From Geomesophilobacter sediminis (GTDB taxonomy: Bacteria; Desulfobacterota; Desulfuromonadia; Geobacterales; Geobacteraceae), in NCBI RefSeq assembly GCF_016458275.1, contig NZ_JAEMHM010000029.1, positions 1 through 61,797 of the forward strand: a stretch of DNA of 61,797 nucleotides, written 5' to 3'. Each line of letters starts with the position of its first letter. Position 1 is the stretch's first letter. A model generated the notes under the pieces. It worked only from the letters and a program-made list of their open reading frames with translations. It was not told where the DNA came from and made no database searches. Made by a program: the position numbers and the translations under genes. Below are positions 28,504 through 36,293 of the stretch, piece by piece.

Positions 28504-29232
28504 ATGAAGATGACCCTGTTGGCCCTGCTTCTGGCGACGACCTGCGCTGCAGTTCCCGTGTTTGCCTTCGAAAAGGACGTGATCGAGACCTCCGCCGGGC
28601 CCCTGGAAATCACCTTCATCGGGCACGGCTCGCTTATGTTCCGCTACGACGGCGAAGTGATCCAGGTCGATCCCTACAGCAAGCTTGCCGACTACGCCGG
28701 CTTTCCCAAGGCGGACCTGGTGCTCCTCACCCACGAGCACCAGGACCACCTGGATCCCCAGGCGCTCCGGAAGGTCCGCGGCGACCAGACCGCGATGATC
28801 CTGACCCAGCGCTGCGCCGAAAAGATCGGGGAGGGGATGGTTATGCAAAACGGTGACGCCCGCAAGGTCGCCGGGATCAGGATCGAGGCGGTCCCCGCCT
28901 ACAACATCGTACACAAGCGCGAAAGCGGCGAGCCGTTTCATCCCAAGGGGGCCGGCAACGGGTACGTGCTCACCTTCGGGGACAAGCGGGTCTACATCGC
29001 CGGCGACACCGAGAACATCCCCGAGATGTCCGAATTGAAGGCGATCGATGTCGCTTTTCTCCCGATGAACCTTCCCTATACCATGACCCCCGAGATGGTC
29101 GCCGATGCGGCGCTCCGTTTCCATCCGAAGGTACTCTATCCGTACCATTACGGGGAGACCGATCCCTCCCGCCTCACCTACCTGCTTCGGAACCACCCCG
29201 AGGTGGAGGTCCGGATCCGGAGCATGAAGTAA
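28504..29232 (+). CDS. Exported metallo-beta-lactamase-fold hydrolase (UlaG-like)
   Basis: 242 residues with a signal peptide (MKMTLLALLLATTCAAVPVFA). GAGGA precedes the ATG. The metal site motif is LLTHEHQDHLDP (HxHxDH), and further ligands are likely in YIAGDTENIPEM and YPYHYGETD. This UlaG-like branch contains many uncharacterised hydrolases; the substrate is unknown. It sits 16 bp after pyk and may be cotranscribed. Confidence 0.85.
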   Translation: MKMTLLALLLATTCAAVPVFAFEKDVIETSAGPLEITFIGHGSLMFRYDGEVIQVDPYSKLADYAGFPKADLVLLTHEHQDHLDPQALRKVRGDQTAMILTQRCAEKIGEGMVMQNGDARKVAGIRIEAVPAYNIVHKRESGEPFHPKGAGNGYVLTFGDKRVYIAGDTENIPEMSELKAIDVAFLPMNLPYTMTPEMVADAALRFHPKVLYPYHYGETDPSRLTYLLRNHPEVEVRIRSMK

Positions 29233-29292
29233 CCAAGCCGTCCCGCCCAAGTTCCCGTTGCAATCTCCCATCAAGGTCGCTCGTCACCCTAG

Positions 29293-29312
29293 GGGCGCAG
29301 CATGCTGCGCCC
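29293..29312. repeat. Perfect 20-bp GC palindrome
   Basis: GGGCGCAGCATGCTGCGCCC. It lies in the gap between the MBL-fold gene and arsR and has no T run. It may act as a factor-independent pause or be a dispersed palindrome. Confidence 0.7.
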
Positions 29313-29390
29313 GTCCGTCCGCGGACTCCCCCTTTTGACGAAGGGGGGGACGGGGGGATTTGCCTCTCCTGGCTACGCTCGCTTTCCTTC

Positions 29391-29419
29391 TTGACTATAT
29401 CCAAAATTATGGATATATT
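29391..29419 (+). promoter_or_regulatory. arsR promoter with overlapping ArsR operator
   Basis: TTGACT (29391-29396), a 17-base spacer and TATATT (29414-29419). An inverted repeat, ATATCC (29397-29402) and GGATAT (29411-29416), fills the spacer and overlaps the -10 box, the typical place for ArsR autorepression. The expected start site is at about 29426-29427, which is the arsR ATG itself. Confidence 0.8.
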
Positions 29420-29426
29420 CCCGGCC

Positions 29427-29765
29427 ATGGAAACCGTCGCCCAGATATTCCGTTCCCTCGAAGATGAGACCCGGCTGCGCATCATGGCACTGCTGCTGGA
29501 GCAGGAGGAGCTTTGCGTCTGCGACGTCATGGCTGTGCTCCAAATGCCGCAATCCACGGTCTCCCGGCAGTTGTCCCTGCTCAAGAAAGCCGGCTGGCTC
29601 AAGGATCGCCGCGTCGGTGTCTGGATCCACTACTCGGTCAGCCGCACGCTTTCCCCGATGCACCAGTACCTCCTCCCGGTGCTGCGCAACTTCCTGGCCG
29701 TAACCGATGCCGCACGACTGGACCGCGAGCGGCTCGCCGAGCGCAGGAAATCTTGTTGTCCTTGA
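29427..29765 (+). CDS. arsR: ArsR-family arsenic-responsive repressor
   Basis: 112 residues from ATG 29427 (METVAQIFRSLEDETRLRIM). The ATG at 29409 lies between the -35 and -10 boxes and cannot be used. The winged helix includes ELCVCDVMAVLQMPQSTVSRQL; the C30-x-C32 pair in ELCVCD is the classic As(III)/Sb(III) sensor site, and a CCP ends the chain. Without metalloid it should bind the inverted repeat in its own promoter. The promoter spacing implies a leaderless or nearly leaderless transcript, as no SD is present. Confidence 0.92.
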   Translation: METVAQIFRSLEDETRLRIMALLLEQEELCVCDVMAVLQMPQSTVSRQLSLLKKAGWLKDRRVGVWIHYSVSRTLSPMHQYLLPVLRNFLAVTDAARLDRERLAERRKSCCP

Positions 29766-29802
29766 GTTGTGAATCCACGATTTCGGATATAAGGAGGTAG
29801 TG

Positions 29803-30222
29803 GTGAAAAAACGGGTTCTTCTTCTTTGTACCCACAACTCGTGCCGATCCCAGATGGCGGAGGCGCTGATCAACCATGACCTCGGGGAGCGTTACCAGGC
29901 CTTTTCTGCCGGAACCGAGGCGACGCGGGTGCATCCTTGGGCCCTCCGGGTGCTGGAGGAGATCGGCATCGACGCGTCCGCTCAGTATTCCAAGACTCTC
30001 GACACCTTCGAGGGGGAGACCTTCGACCACGTCATCACCCTGTGCGGCTCCGCCAACGAGATCTGCCCGACCTTTTTCGGTGGGGTGCGCCGCGTCCACC
30101 TCGGTTTCGACGACCCCTCCCGGGCCGCAGGCGACGAGGCCGAGATTCTTGCCGAGTTCCGGCGGGTCCGGGACGAGCTGCGGCTGCGGTTGGCCGACTA
30201 TCTGAAGGAGGCGGATCGATGA
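29803..30222 (+). CDS. arsC: Arsenate reductase (thioredoxin-coupled, LMW phosphatase fold)
   Basis: 139 residues. GTG 29803 is five bases from AAGGAGG; a GTG at 29800 is an alternative one codon earlier. The P-loop is CTHNSCRS (C9, C14, R15). The second redox pair lies in [15 protein letters not shown], matching the three-Cys thioredoxin-linked class of Staphylococcus pI258 ArsC. It reduces As(V) to As(III) for export by the next gene. The ATGA overlap with acr3 shows translational coupling. Confidence 0.94.
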   Translation: MKKRVLLLCTHNSCRSQMAEALINHDLGERYQAFSAGTEATRVHPWALRVLEEIGIDASAQYSKTLDTFEGETFDHVITLCGSANEICPTFFGGVRRVHLGFDDPSRAAGDEAEILAEFRRVRDELRLRLADYLKEADR

Positions 30223-31259
30223 GCGAGGTGAGCAAGAATCTCTCTTTCCTGGATCGCTGGCTCACCGCCTGGATCTTCGCGGCGATGGCACTGGGCGTGG
30301 GGCTCGGCTATTTCGTTCCCGGCGTCGAGGATTTCGTGAACCGCTTCCAGGTCGGCACTACCAACATCCCGATCGCGGCGGGGCTCATCCTCATGATGTA
30401 TCCCCCGTTTGCCAAGGTGCGCTACGAGGAGATGCCGGAAGTCTTCCATAACAAGAAGGTGCTCGGGCTCTCCCTGGTCCAGAACTGGGTGATCGGCCCG
30501 GTCCTGATGTTCGGCCTGGCGATCGCCTTCCTGTCGGACCGCCCCGAGTACATGGTCGGGCTCATCATGATCGGGCTGGCCCGCTGCATCGCCATGGTCA
30601 TCGTCTGGAACGAGCTCGCCCAGGGGAACACCGAGTACGCCGCCGGTCTCGTCGCCTTCAACAGCATCTTCCAGGTTCTCTTCTACAGCGTCTACGCCTG
30701 GCTCTTCATCACCGTGCTCCCGCCGCTCTTCGGGCTCTCCGGGAGCGTCGTCGACGTGAGCATCGCCCAGATCGCCAAGAGCGTCTTCATCTACCTCGGC
30801 ATCCCCTGCATCGCCGGCGCGCTGACCCGCCTGGTGGGAGTGAAGATGATGGGCAAGGAGCGCTACCACCGCGAGTTCGTGCCCCGGATCGGTCCGCTCA
30901 CCCTGGCCGCGCTTTTGTTCACCATCGTGGTCATGTTCAGCCTCAAGGGGAAACTGATCGTATCCATCCCGATGGACGTGGTGCGGATCGCCATCCCGCT
31001 TCTCATCTACTTCGTGATCATGTTCCTGGTGTCGTTCTGGATGGGGAAAAGGCTCGGCGCCGACTACGGCAAGACCACGACCCTGGCCTTCACTGCCGCG
31101 AGCAACAACTTCGAACTCGCCATCGCCGTCGCCGTCGCGGTGTTCGGGCTCAACTCCGGGGCCGCCTTCGCCGCGGTGATCGGCCCCCTGGTCGAGGTGC
31201 CGGTGATGATCGGCCTCGTCAACGTGGCCTTCCGGTTCCGGCGCCAGTTCGCCGCCTGA
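30219..31259 (+). CDS. acr3: Arsenite efflux transporter, ACR3 type
   Basis: 346 residues and about ten membrane helices. Typical ACR3 stretches include [19 protein letters not shown], the conserved Cys in [10 protein letters not shown] and [18 protein letters not shown]. It exports As(III) from the cytoplasm using membrane potential. Its ATG overlaps the arsC stop by four bases. Confidence 0.95.
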   Translation: MSEVSKNLSFLDRWLTAWIFAAMALGVGLGYFVPGVEDFVNRFQVGTTNIPIAAGLILMMYPPFAKVRYEEMPEVFHNKKVLGLSLVQNWVIGPVLMFGLAIAFLSDRPEYMVGLIMIGLARCIAMVIVWNELAQGNTEYAAGLVAFNSIFQVLFYSVYAWLFITVLPPLFGLSGSVVDVSIAQIAKSVFIYLGIPCIAGALTRLVGVKMMGKERYHREFVPRIGPLTLAALLFTIVVMFSLKGKLIVSIPMDVVRIAIPLLIYFVIMFLVSFWMGKRLGADYGKTTTLAFTAASNNFELAIAVAVAVFGLNSGAAFAAVIGPLVEVPVMIGLVNVAFRFRRQFAA

Positions 31260-31306
31260 GCCGGGAAAATTTCGGGTCCGGAACAGATGGAACGGAGGGG
31301 AGCGCC

Positions 31307-31855
31307 ATGGAAGATTTCGCCGCCGTCTACCGGGAATTCCAGCCCAAGATCCAGCGTTACCTGACCAACCTGGTCGGGGAAGCCGACGCACCGGACCTCG
31401 CCCAGGTGGTCTTTCTGAAGGTGAGCCGTTCGCTCGACGGTTTCCGGGAGGAAGCGTCCCTCTCCACCTGGATCTACCGGATCGCCACCAACGCCGCGCT
31501 GGACCATCGGCGTGCGCTGCGGCATCAGGGGGCGGAGGAGCTGCTCGACGAGGAGGCGGTGGCCGACCTTCCCGATGCCGGAGCGGAGCGCTCCGACCAG
31601 CGGCTGATCCGGGAGGAGATGAGCGACTGCGTCCGCGCCATGGTGGACCGTCTCCCCGATGCTTATCGCACGGTGCTCCTTTTGAGCGAGTTCGAGGAAC
31701 TCTCCAATCCTGAGATCGCCGGGGTGCTCGATTTGAGCCTGGATGTCGTGAAGATCCGCCTGCATCGAGCCCGGACCCGCCTGCGGGAGGCCATGCGGGT
31801 GCAGTGCACCTTCTACCGCGACGAGCGCAGCGCCCTGATGTGCGACCGGAAATGA
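31307..31855 (+). CDS. ECF-type RNA polymerase sigma factor with C-terminal Cys pair
   Basis: 182 residues; GGAGGGG before the ATG. Region 2 includes DAPDLAQVVFLKVSRSLDGF and STWIYRIATNAALDHRR; region 4 includes LPDAYRTVLLLSEFEELSNPEIAGVLDLS. A C-terminal tail holds two Cys (QCTFYRDE...LMCDRK) that could bind metal, and no anti-sigma gene is adjacent. A likely target promoter is the ECF-like site at 31874, just downstream. It is placed between acr3 and the DGC/hgcAB genes on the same strand. Confidence 0.88.
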   Translation: MEDFAAVYREFQPKIQRYLTNLVGEADAPDLAQVVFLKVSRSLDGFREEASLSTWIYRIATNAALDHRRALRHQGAEELLDEEAVADLPDAGAERSDQRLIREEMSDCVRAMVDRLPDAYRTVLLLSEFEELSNPEIAGVLDLSLDVVKIRLHRARTRLREAMRVQCTFYRDERSALMCDRK

Positions 31856-31873
31856 AAAAAGCAGAGCAAGCGC

Positions 31874-31902
31874 GTATCCCTTCGCCCCGTCCCTCCGTCT
31901 AA
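31874..31902 (+). promoter_or_regulatory. Candidate ECF sigma promoter
   Basis: GTATCC (31874-31879), a 16-base spacer and CGTCTAA (31896-31902). CGTC-type -10 elements at this spacing are typical for ECF sigma factors. It would drive the DGC-protein gene at 31938 and possibly hgcAB beyond it. Confidence 0.5.
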
Positions 31903-31937
31903 GCAGGCAGCAGGATATTCCACCGACGGAGGTTGCC

Positions 31938-32438
31938 ATGGACATGAAAGGATGCTGCGGGATGGACCGCAAGGGAGAAGACGCCGGTTACGAAACCGTA
32001 CGGATCGAGATGGCGAAGAACAACTGCCATCTCTGCGACGAGTTCGCCGAGCGGCAAAAGACGAAGCCGGTCGCGGTGCTCTGCTGCGAGGGGGCCTGCC
32101 TGCGCGGCGAGATCGCCCGCCGGGCGGCGAATCTCCTCTGCCACGAGCTCGCGCCGCAGAAAACGGTCCGGGTCTGCCTGGGGGGCGCTTTCACCAAGAA
32201 CGGCGGGCAGCGAAACCTCGTCGCCACCGTGGATCGGGTGATCGCCCTGGAGGGGTGTTTCGTGAACTGCTCCTCGCGCATGATGCGCGGGGTGGTGGAC
32301 GGCCTCGCCCCCGAGCCGATCGTCGCCGACCGGCTCTACGAGTTCGACCGGTCCCTCTACGGGGCCGATGAGATGCCGGAAGAACAGATCCGGGCCCACG
32401 CCCGGACGGTCGCCGAGAAGGTTGCGGCCATGTTGTAG
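31938..32438 (+). CDS. Cys-rich putative zinc-binding protein (DGC domain)
   Basis: 166 residues; GACGGAGG before the ATG. Cys motifs include GCCGMD at the N-terminus, NNCHLCDEF, VLCCEGACLRGEIARRAAN and GCFVNCSSRMM, the pattern of DGC-domain putative zinc-binding proteins. The biochemical role of the family is not settled. Here it sits between an ECF sigma factor and hgcA. Metal sensing, sequestration or thiol chemistry are possibilities. Confidence 0.85.
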   Translation: MDMKGCCGMDRKGEDAGYETVRIEMAKNNCHLCDEFAERQKTKPVAVLCCEGACLRGEIARRAANLLCHELAPQKTVRVCLGGAFTKNGGQRNLVATVDRVIALEGCFVNCSSRMMRGVVDGLAPEPIVADRLYEFDRSLYGADEMPEEQIRAHARTVAEKVAAML

Positions 32439-32540
32439 CAGTAAGATTTGGGCCGGGCCGGCAGCGGTCCGGCCCGGATCCCGCAGCGCTTGGCGCTACT
32501 GCAATTACCCGATGCCGTAGACCGCGGCAGCGTCCGGCAC

Positions 32541-32562
32541 CCCGGAGCGCTCCGGGAAGGAG
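32541..32562 (+). promoter_or_regulatory. 16-bp palindrome abutting the hgcA Shine-Dalgarno sequence
   Basis: CCCGGAGCGCTCCGGG (32541-32556) is a perfect palindrome directly followed by AAGGAG (32557-32562). It may be an operator or an mRNA hairpin controlling access to the hgcA ribosome-binding site. A further GC hairpin at 32451-32477 (GGGCCGG/CCGGCCC) lies upstream in the same leader. Confidence 0.5.
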
Positions 32563-32568
32563 AATCTT

Positions 32569-33732
32569 ATGAACGTCAAGACGGTGAAGAAACTGGGAGG
32601 GGGACCTTTGAAGGTGAAGGTTGCCGCCCCTGCGCAGTGCGGCGCTCCCTCGGACTCCGGCTCCGACAAGCCACCCTGTTGAGGCCCTCCCGTCTCCGCC
32701 GGCGGCGGAGCTATTGACGAGAAGGTTCCCGGTTTTGCCGGGTGGCGGGAAACCCCTGCCGGGCGGGTGGCCCGCATCGGCACCGTCTTGCAGGCTGCCG
32801 ATCACCTCGGGGCCTGCCTGGCCCGCTGGGGGATCAACCGGATGCACTACCTGGTTCCCCCCGGGCTCTACGCACTGGGCAATCCGACCCCGGAGTCGCC
32901 GGTCCTGGTAACCGCCAATTACAAGATGAGCTTTGACGCGGTCCGCTCCGAGCTGGGCGGGCATGACGTGTGGCTGCTGGTCCTCGAGACCTACGGGATC
33001 AACGTCTGGTGTGCGGCGGGGAAGGGGACTTTCGGGACCGAGGAGCTGGTGAACCGGATCCGGCTAAGCCGGCTGGACCAGTTCGTCTCCCACCGCCGTC
33101 TGATTCTCCCGATTCTGGGGGCCCCCGGCGTGGCGGCGCACGAGGTGACCCGCCAGACCGGCTTCGCCGTCCGTTACGCCACGCTGCGCGCCGCGGACCT
33201 GCCGGAATACCTGGCAAACGGAGCGGTGACGACGGCCAGGATGCGGGAGATCACCTTTTCCTTCTACGAGCGCCTGGTGCTGATCCCGGTCGAGGTGATG
33301 CTGGCGCTGAAGCCGATTGCCTGGGTCGGGGCGGTTCTTTTCGCGCTCTTCTACGCGGTGGGTGGCTTAAGCGCCGCCCTCACCGCCTTCGGCGGTTACT
33401 TCGGCGCCTGCCTCACCGGCATTGCGGTAACCCCGGCGCTCTTGCCGTGGCTTCCCGGACGGAGCTTCGCCCTCAAGGGGGCGGTGGCGGGAGTCATCTA
33501 TACCGCCTGCTTCTACCTGGGGGCCGGCGGTGCGAGTTGGGGGTGGCCCCTTGCCGCTGCCGCCTTTTTCGCCTTTCCCGCCTTCAGTTCCTTCTACGGG
33601 CTGAACTTCACCGGCTGCACCACCTACACCTCCCGTTCCGGCGTGAAGAAGGAGATGCGGCTGAGCCTCCCGGTGATGGCGGGGAGCTTGGCGGTGAGCC
33701 TGTTGCTGGTCGTGGCGGCCTGGTTCGTTTGA
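32569..33732 (+). CDS. hgcA: HgcA mercury-methylation corrinoid protein; in-frame TGA at codon 38 (candidate selenocysteine)
   Basis: The signature NVWCAAGKGTFGTEELV identifies HgcA; its Cys is the lower ligand of cobalt in the methylcobalamin cap helix (residue 148 counting from ATG 32569). Five membrane helices follow (about 33285-33730). HgcA passes a methyl group to Hg(II) with HgcB as reductant. The best start is ATG 32569, with AAGGAG six bases away. From it the frame reads 37 codons ending DKPPC, meets TGA at 32680-32682, then continues open through VPGFAGWRETPAGR into the HgcA body, 388 codons in total including the stop. The first start codon after the TGA is GTG 32767, which has no clear SD. 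Sec insertion, a genuine stop with reinitiation, or a sequencing/nonsense change remain possible. HgcA identity is firm; the N-terminal model is not. Confidence 0.88.
32680..32710 (+). promoter_or_regulatory. TGA codon with candidate bacterial SECIS hairpin
   Basis: After TGA (32680-32682) there is an 11-base gap. Then CTCCGCC (32694-32700), loop GGC (32701-32703) and GGCGGAG (32704-32710) form a 7-bp stem. The apical loop begins 18 bases after the TGA and starts with G, in line with the bacterial SECIS pattern. The residue before the TGA is Cys, giving a C-U pair if read as Sec. Confidence 0.5.
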
Positions 33733-33742
33733 GGAGAGAGCT

Positions 33743-34039
33743 ATGAAAGGATTTCGTTATCTGGAAGACGTGACGACGCTTCAGTTCGATCCGGCGCGCT
33801 GCACCGGGTGCGGCCGTTGCGTCGAGGTATGTCCGCACCAGGTATTTGCGGTGCAGGGGCGCAAGGCGGAGCTGATGGACCGCGACGCCTGCATGGAGTG
33901 CGGCGCCTGTGCCAAGAACTGCGCCGCCCGGGCCATCACTGTCGATGCCGGGGTAGGCTGCGCCAGCGGTCTGATCAACGAATGGCTGCAAGAGCGAAAA
34001 CTGCTGAAGGGGATCAAAACGGGAGGGTGCTGTCAATGA
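33743..34039 (+). CDS. hgcB: HgcB ferredoxin-like partner of HgcA
   Basis: 98 residues; GAGGAGAG before the ATG. Two [4Fe-4S] motifs are present: CTGCGRCVEVCP and CMECGACAKNC. A further Cys lies in GVGCASG, and the chain ends in GGCCQ, the terminal vicinal Cys pair typical of HgcB and proposed to handle Hg(II). It is thought to re-reduce the corrinoid of HgcA. It starts 11 bp after hgcA, so the two form an operon. Confidence 0.95.
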   Translation: MKGFRYLEDVTTLQFDPARCTGCGRCVEVCPHQVFAVQGRKAELMDRDACMECGACAKNCAARAITVDAGVGCASGLINEWLQERKLLKGIKTGGCCQ

Positions 34040-34072
34040 TCAAGGAACAATGATCAACAGCATACGAAGGGA

Positions 34073-34102
34073 TAAGCCTTGGCATAGATGCCGAGGCTTT
34101 TT
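34073..34102 (+). terminator. Rho-independent terminator of hgcAB
   Basis: AAGCCTTGGCAT pairs with ATGCCGAGGCTT (one G-T pair) around two loop bases, ending in TTTTT. It marks the end of the hgcAB transcript. Confidence 0.85.
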
Positions 34103-34142
34103 CGTCTTGCAGTCATGATGGAAATGCCGGCGATGGTTTTGA

Positions 34143-35009
34143 TCATGGTTCATGGTTCATTGTTTCATTGATCAGGCTTTTCCCCTCCGCCTCGGAAAGT
34201 GCCGCCACGAACCCTTTCTCCTCGATCCGGCGGAAGAGCTCCGCCGTCCGCTGCGCCGCACACTCGGCCAGCTCGGACACCGTCTCCCTTCTTTGCTCCC
34301 CCGTGCCGGGGTGCCGCCAGCTCTCCGGCTCCGGCTGCGGTCTTCCCCTCCTTACCAACGGGTAGAACAGGTGGCGCTGATCGCTGAACGGCGCGCCGCA
34401 GATCCTTCCCACCACCCCCGCGAACACCTTCCAAGGCAACCGGTCGTACATCCCCTGGAACCGGCAGTGCAGCTCCAGGGCCCGCTCCAGGGTCGCCCGT
34501 GGCAGCCTTCCTTCCGGGTCGAATACGAGCCCCAGCGCCTCTACCAGCGCGCCGCGGGTGGCCGGGGTTACCAGCTCGCGCATGCGCCGTACCGGCGGCG
34601 TCTCGCCCCGGCGCAGAAAGTCGGTGTCGATGCGGGTCTCCAGCCGATAGTGCTCTCCCATCTTTTTTCCGGTGCGGGCAAAAACGTTCGGGTGGATCGC
34701 CATGTCCGCCTGCATGTGGCTGACCACCCCGAGCAGGCAGGCGAAGACGGGAGCGGGGAGCGAACCGGCTTTCTGCCAGGCCTGCACCAGGGGGAGGTAG
34801 CTGTCGTGAGGCGGATCGTGGAAGTGGTGCGAGAGCCCCAGGGCAACGCGGGCATGGGGCCCGCGAAAGACGTGCAACAGGGTGTCGGGGAGGACCGCCC
34901 CGGCCAGGTACTCGGCACGGTGCGCCGCGACGGTTGCGCCGATGCCGCTTCCGGAAAGCCGCTGCCGGGTTTTATCCGCAATGATCCAATGGGTCAGTTC
35001 CTTGGGCAT
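34143..35009 (-). CDS. Zinc-dependent phospholipase C-like protein
   Basis: 288 residues; AAAAGG before the ATG. MPKELTHWIIAD, YLAGAVLPDTL, LSHHFHDPPHD and GVVSHMQADMAIHP place His and Asp ligands as in the zinc-dependent PLC/S1-P1 nuclease fold family (Pfam Zn_dep_PLPC). No signal peptide is seen, so it may act in the cytoplasm; the substrate is unknown. It is convergent to hgcB and divergent from the DUF1540 gene. Confidence 0.8.
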   Translation of the reverse strand: MPKELTHWIIADKTRQRLSGSGIGATVAAHRAEYLAGAVLPDTLLHVFRGPHARVALGLSHHFHDPPHDSYLPLVQAWQKAGSLPAPVFACLLGVVSHMQADMAIHPNVFARTGKKMGEHYRLETRIDTDFLRRGETPPVRRMRELVTPATRGALVEALGLVFDPEGRLPRATLERALELHCRFQGMYDRLPWKVFAGVVGRICGAPFSDQRHLFYPLVRRGRPQPEPESWRHPGTGEQRRETVSELAECAAQRTAELFRRIEEKGFVAALSEAEGKSLINETMNHEP

Positions 35010-35162
35010 GAATACCTTTTCGTCAGCTCGATCCCGTGCCTTTGCCGGGGCGTTGCGCTCACGCCCGTGGGGAATCTCGGCACGGCGCTCGACCGGGTCA
35101 TCTTAAAGAAAAATGTCTCCTCGGGCAACCGAAACCTCAGCAAATCCGCGGCATCGCCCGGC

Positions 35163-35190
35163 TTGACTAAGTTGGTCGACCTGCTACAAA
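35163..35190 (+). promoter_or_regulatory. Candidate sigma-70 promoter for the DUF1540 gene
   Basis: TTGACT (35163-35168), a 16-base spacer and TACAAA (35185-35190). The predicted start is about 30 bases before the ATG at 35230. Confidence 0.5.
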
Positions 35191-35229
35191 TCTTGATGGC
35201 GTGAAGGGGCGGTTAAAGGAGACTAATAA

Positions 35230-35529
35230 ATGGAAAAAGAAATGGTGAGAATAACAGCGTGCGATGTCGTCGACTGCTCATACAACAAACACAATGCCTG
35301 CCACACCCTGGCGATCACCGTCGGGGGGCCCGGCGACACCTGCCCCAACTGTGATACCTACCTGCACGGCACCCAGAAAGGGGGACTCGTCGACATCCAG
35401 GGTGGAGTCGGCGCCTGCAAGGTCGAGAAATGCACCTTCAACAATTCCCTCGAGTGCACCGCCACCAACATCACCGTCGGCAAGCACCAGGGACACCCCG
35501 ATTGCTTCACCTATAAACCGAGGAGCTGA
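35230..35529 (+). CDS. DUF1540 Cys-rich protein, two copies of the motif
   Basis: 99 residues; TTAAAGGAGAC before the ATG. Two DUF1540-type segments are visible: ITACDVVDCSYNKHNACHT and VEKCTFNNSLECTATNITV. Between them is CPNCDTY, and DCFTY lies near the end. The paired Cys suggest zinc or Fe-S binding. The function of the family is unknown. It appears monocistronic, with its own promoter and terminator. Confidence 0.85.
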   Translation: MEKEMVRITACDVVDCSYNKHNACHTLAITVGGPGDTCPNCDTYLHGTQKGGLVDIQGGVGACKVEKCTFNNSLECTATNITVGKHQGHPDCFTYKPRS

Positions 35530-35530
35530 T

Positions 35531-35549
35531 GCGGGGGAACCCGCTTTTC
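35531..35549 (+). terminator. Short rho-independent terminator
   Basis: GCGGG, GGAA tetraloop, CCCGC and TTTTCTT, starting right after the DUF1540 stop codon. Confidence 0.65.
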
Positions 35550-35747
35550 TTCCTGTTTTCCCCAACCTGAACCTCCGCTCCTTCCCGCTGTCTGCCCGAA
35601 CTGCGGCGGACTCTCTGCTTGATCAGGCAGCACCCGGTACCGCATGTTGATGAAGAGATGGTTTCGTTTTACCGGAAAAAGCGCGGCAGGGATGCCGCAG
35701 CCAGTATCCCTGCCGCCCGCATCGGCACCACGGCAAGGAGGATCCGG

Positions 35748-35936
35748 ATGGCTCGCGAGGTTTATGTCGACCAGGATGCCTGCATCGGGTGCGAACTCTG
35801 CACCGCCGTTGCCCCTGAGCTCTTCCGCCTCAGCGCGTCTTCGGTCGCGGAGGTGCACGGCCAGATTGCAGCGAGCGAGGCCAAGGCCCAGGAGGCGATC
35901 GACGGATGTCCCGTGGGGTGCATCCACTGGCGCTGA
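35748..35936 (+). CDS. Single-cluster ferredoxin
   Basis: 62 residues from ATG 35748, with AAGGAGG seven bases upstream; the longer frame to 35619 has no SD. MAREVYVDQDACIGCELC gives the first three ligand positions, and AIDGCPVGCIHW gives the last. This is the pattern of small monocluster [3Fe-4S]/[4Fe-4S] ferredoxins. It is a soluble electron carrier whose partner is not evident, followed after 23 bp by a small hypothetical gene. Confidence 0.9.
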   Translation: MAREVYVDQDACIGCELCTAVAPELFRLSASSVAEVHGQIAASEAKAQEAIDGCPVGCIHWR

Positions 35937-35959
35937 GCAAACCCAAGAGGAGGGGAACC

Positions 35960-36235
35960 ATGACGACCGCGATACGCGAGGAAAGGCTTCAGGAGTTGGC
36001 GGAAAGTTCGTACCGGATACTGAAGGAGACCTACCGGGGGCTCGGCACCCTCCGCGAGTTGATCAAGGAACTGCACGATTCCTGCCTTTCCGGCGACGGC
36101 CCGGATTTCGACAAGGTCGCCGCGATGACCCTGACCTTCGATGAGGTCTACGGTGAGTTGGAGCGCTACCTGCGCCCGGAGGTCGATCCCGACAGTGCCG
36201 ACGATGCTGCCATGCCCGAGGCGCCGCCCTCCTGA
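35960..36235 (+). CDS. Small helical hypothetical protein
   Basis: 91 residues from ATG 35960 (MTTAIREERLQELAESSY), with GAGGAGGGG upstream. It is predicted all-helical with an acidic, Asp/Pro-rich tail. There is no Cys other than one in HDSCLSGDG and no membrane segment. It is probably cotranscribed with the ferredoxin. Function not recognised. Confidence 0.75.
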   Translation: MTTAIREERLQELAESSYRILKETYRGLGTLRELIKELHDSCLSGDGPDFDKVAAMTLTFDEVYGELERYLRPEVDPDSADDAAMPEAPPS

Positions 36236-36258
36236 GCGCCGCCCGTGGTGAGAATTCC

Positions 36259-36293
36259 GAAAGGCCCCCCGGCTCATGCCGCGGGGGCCTTTC
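36259..36293 (+). terminator. Rho-independent terminator
   Basis: AAAGGCCCCCCGGC, loop, GCCGCGGGGGCCTTTCT. It ends the ferredoxin/hypothetical transcript. Confidence 0.8.

Noticed and set aside
32767-33732. GTG 32767 as a confident hgcA start
   Set aside because: No clear SD precedes it, and it would discard a conserved-looking segment (GWRETPAGR) that is in frame upstream. Kept as an alternative only.
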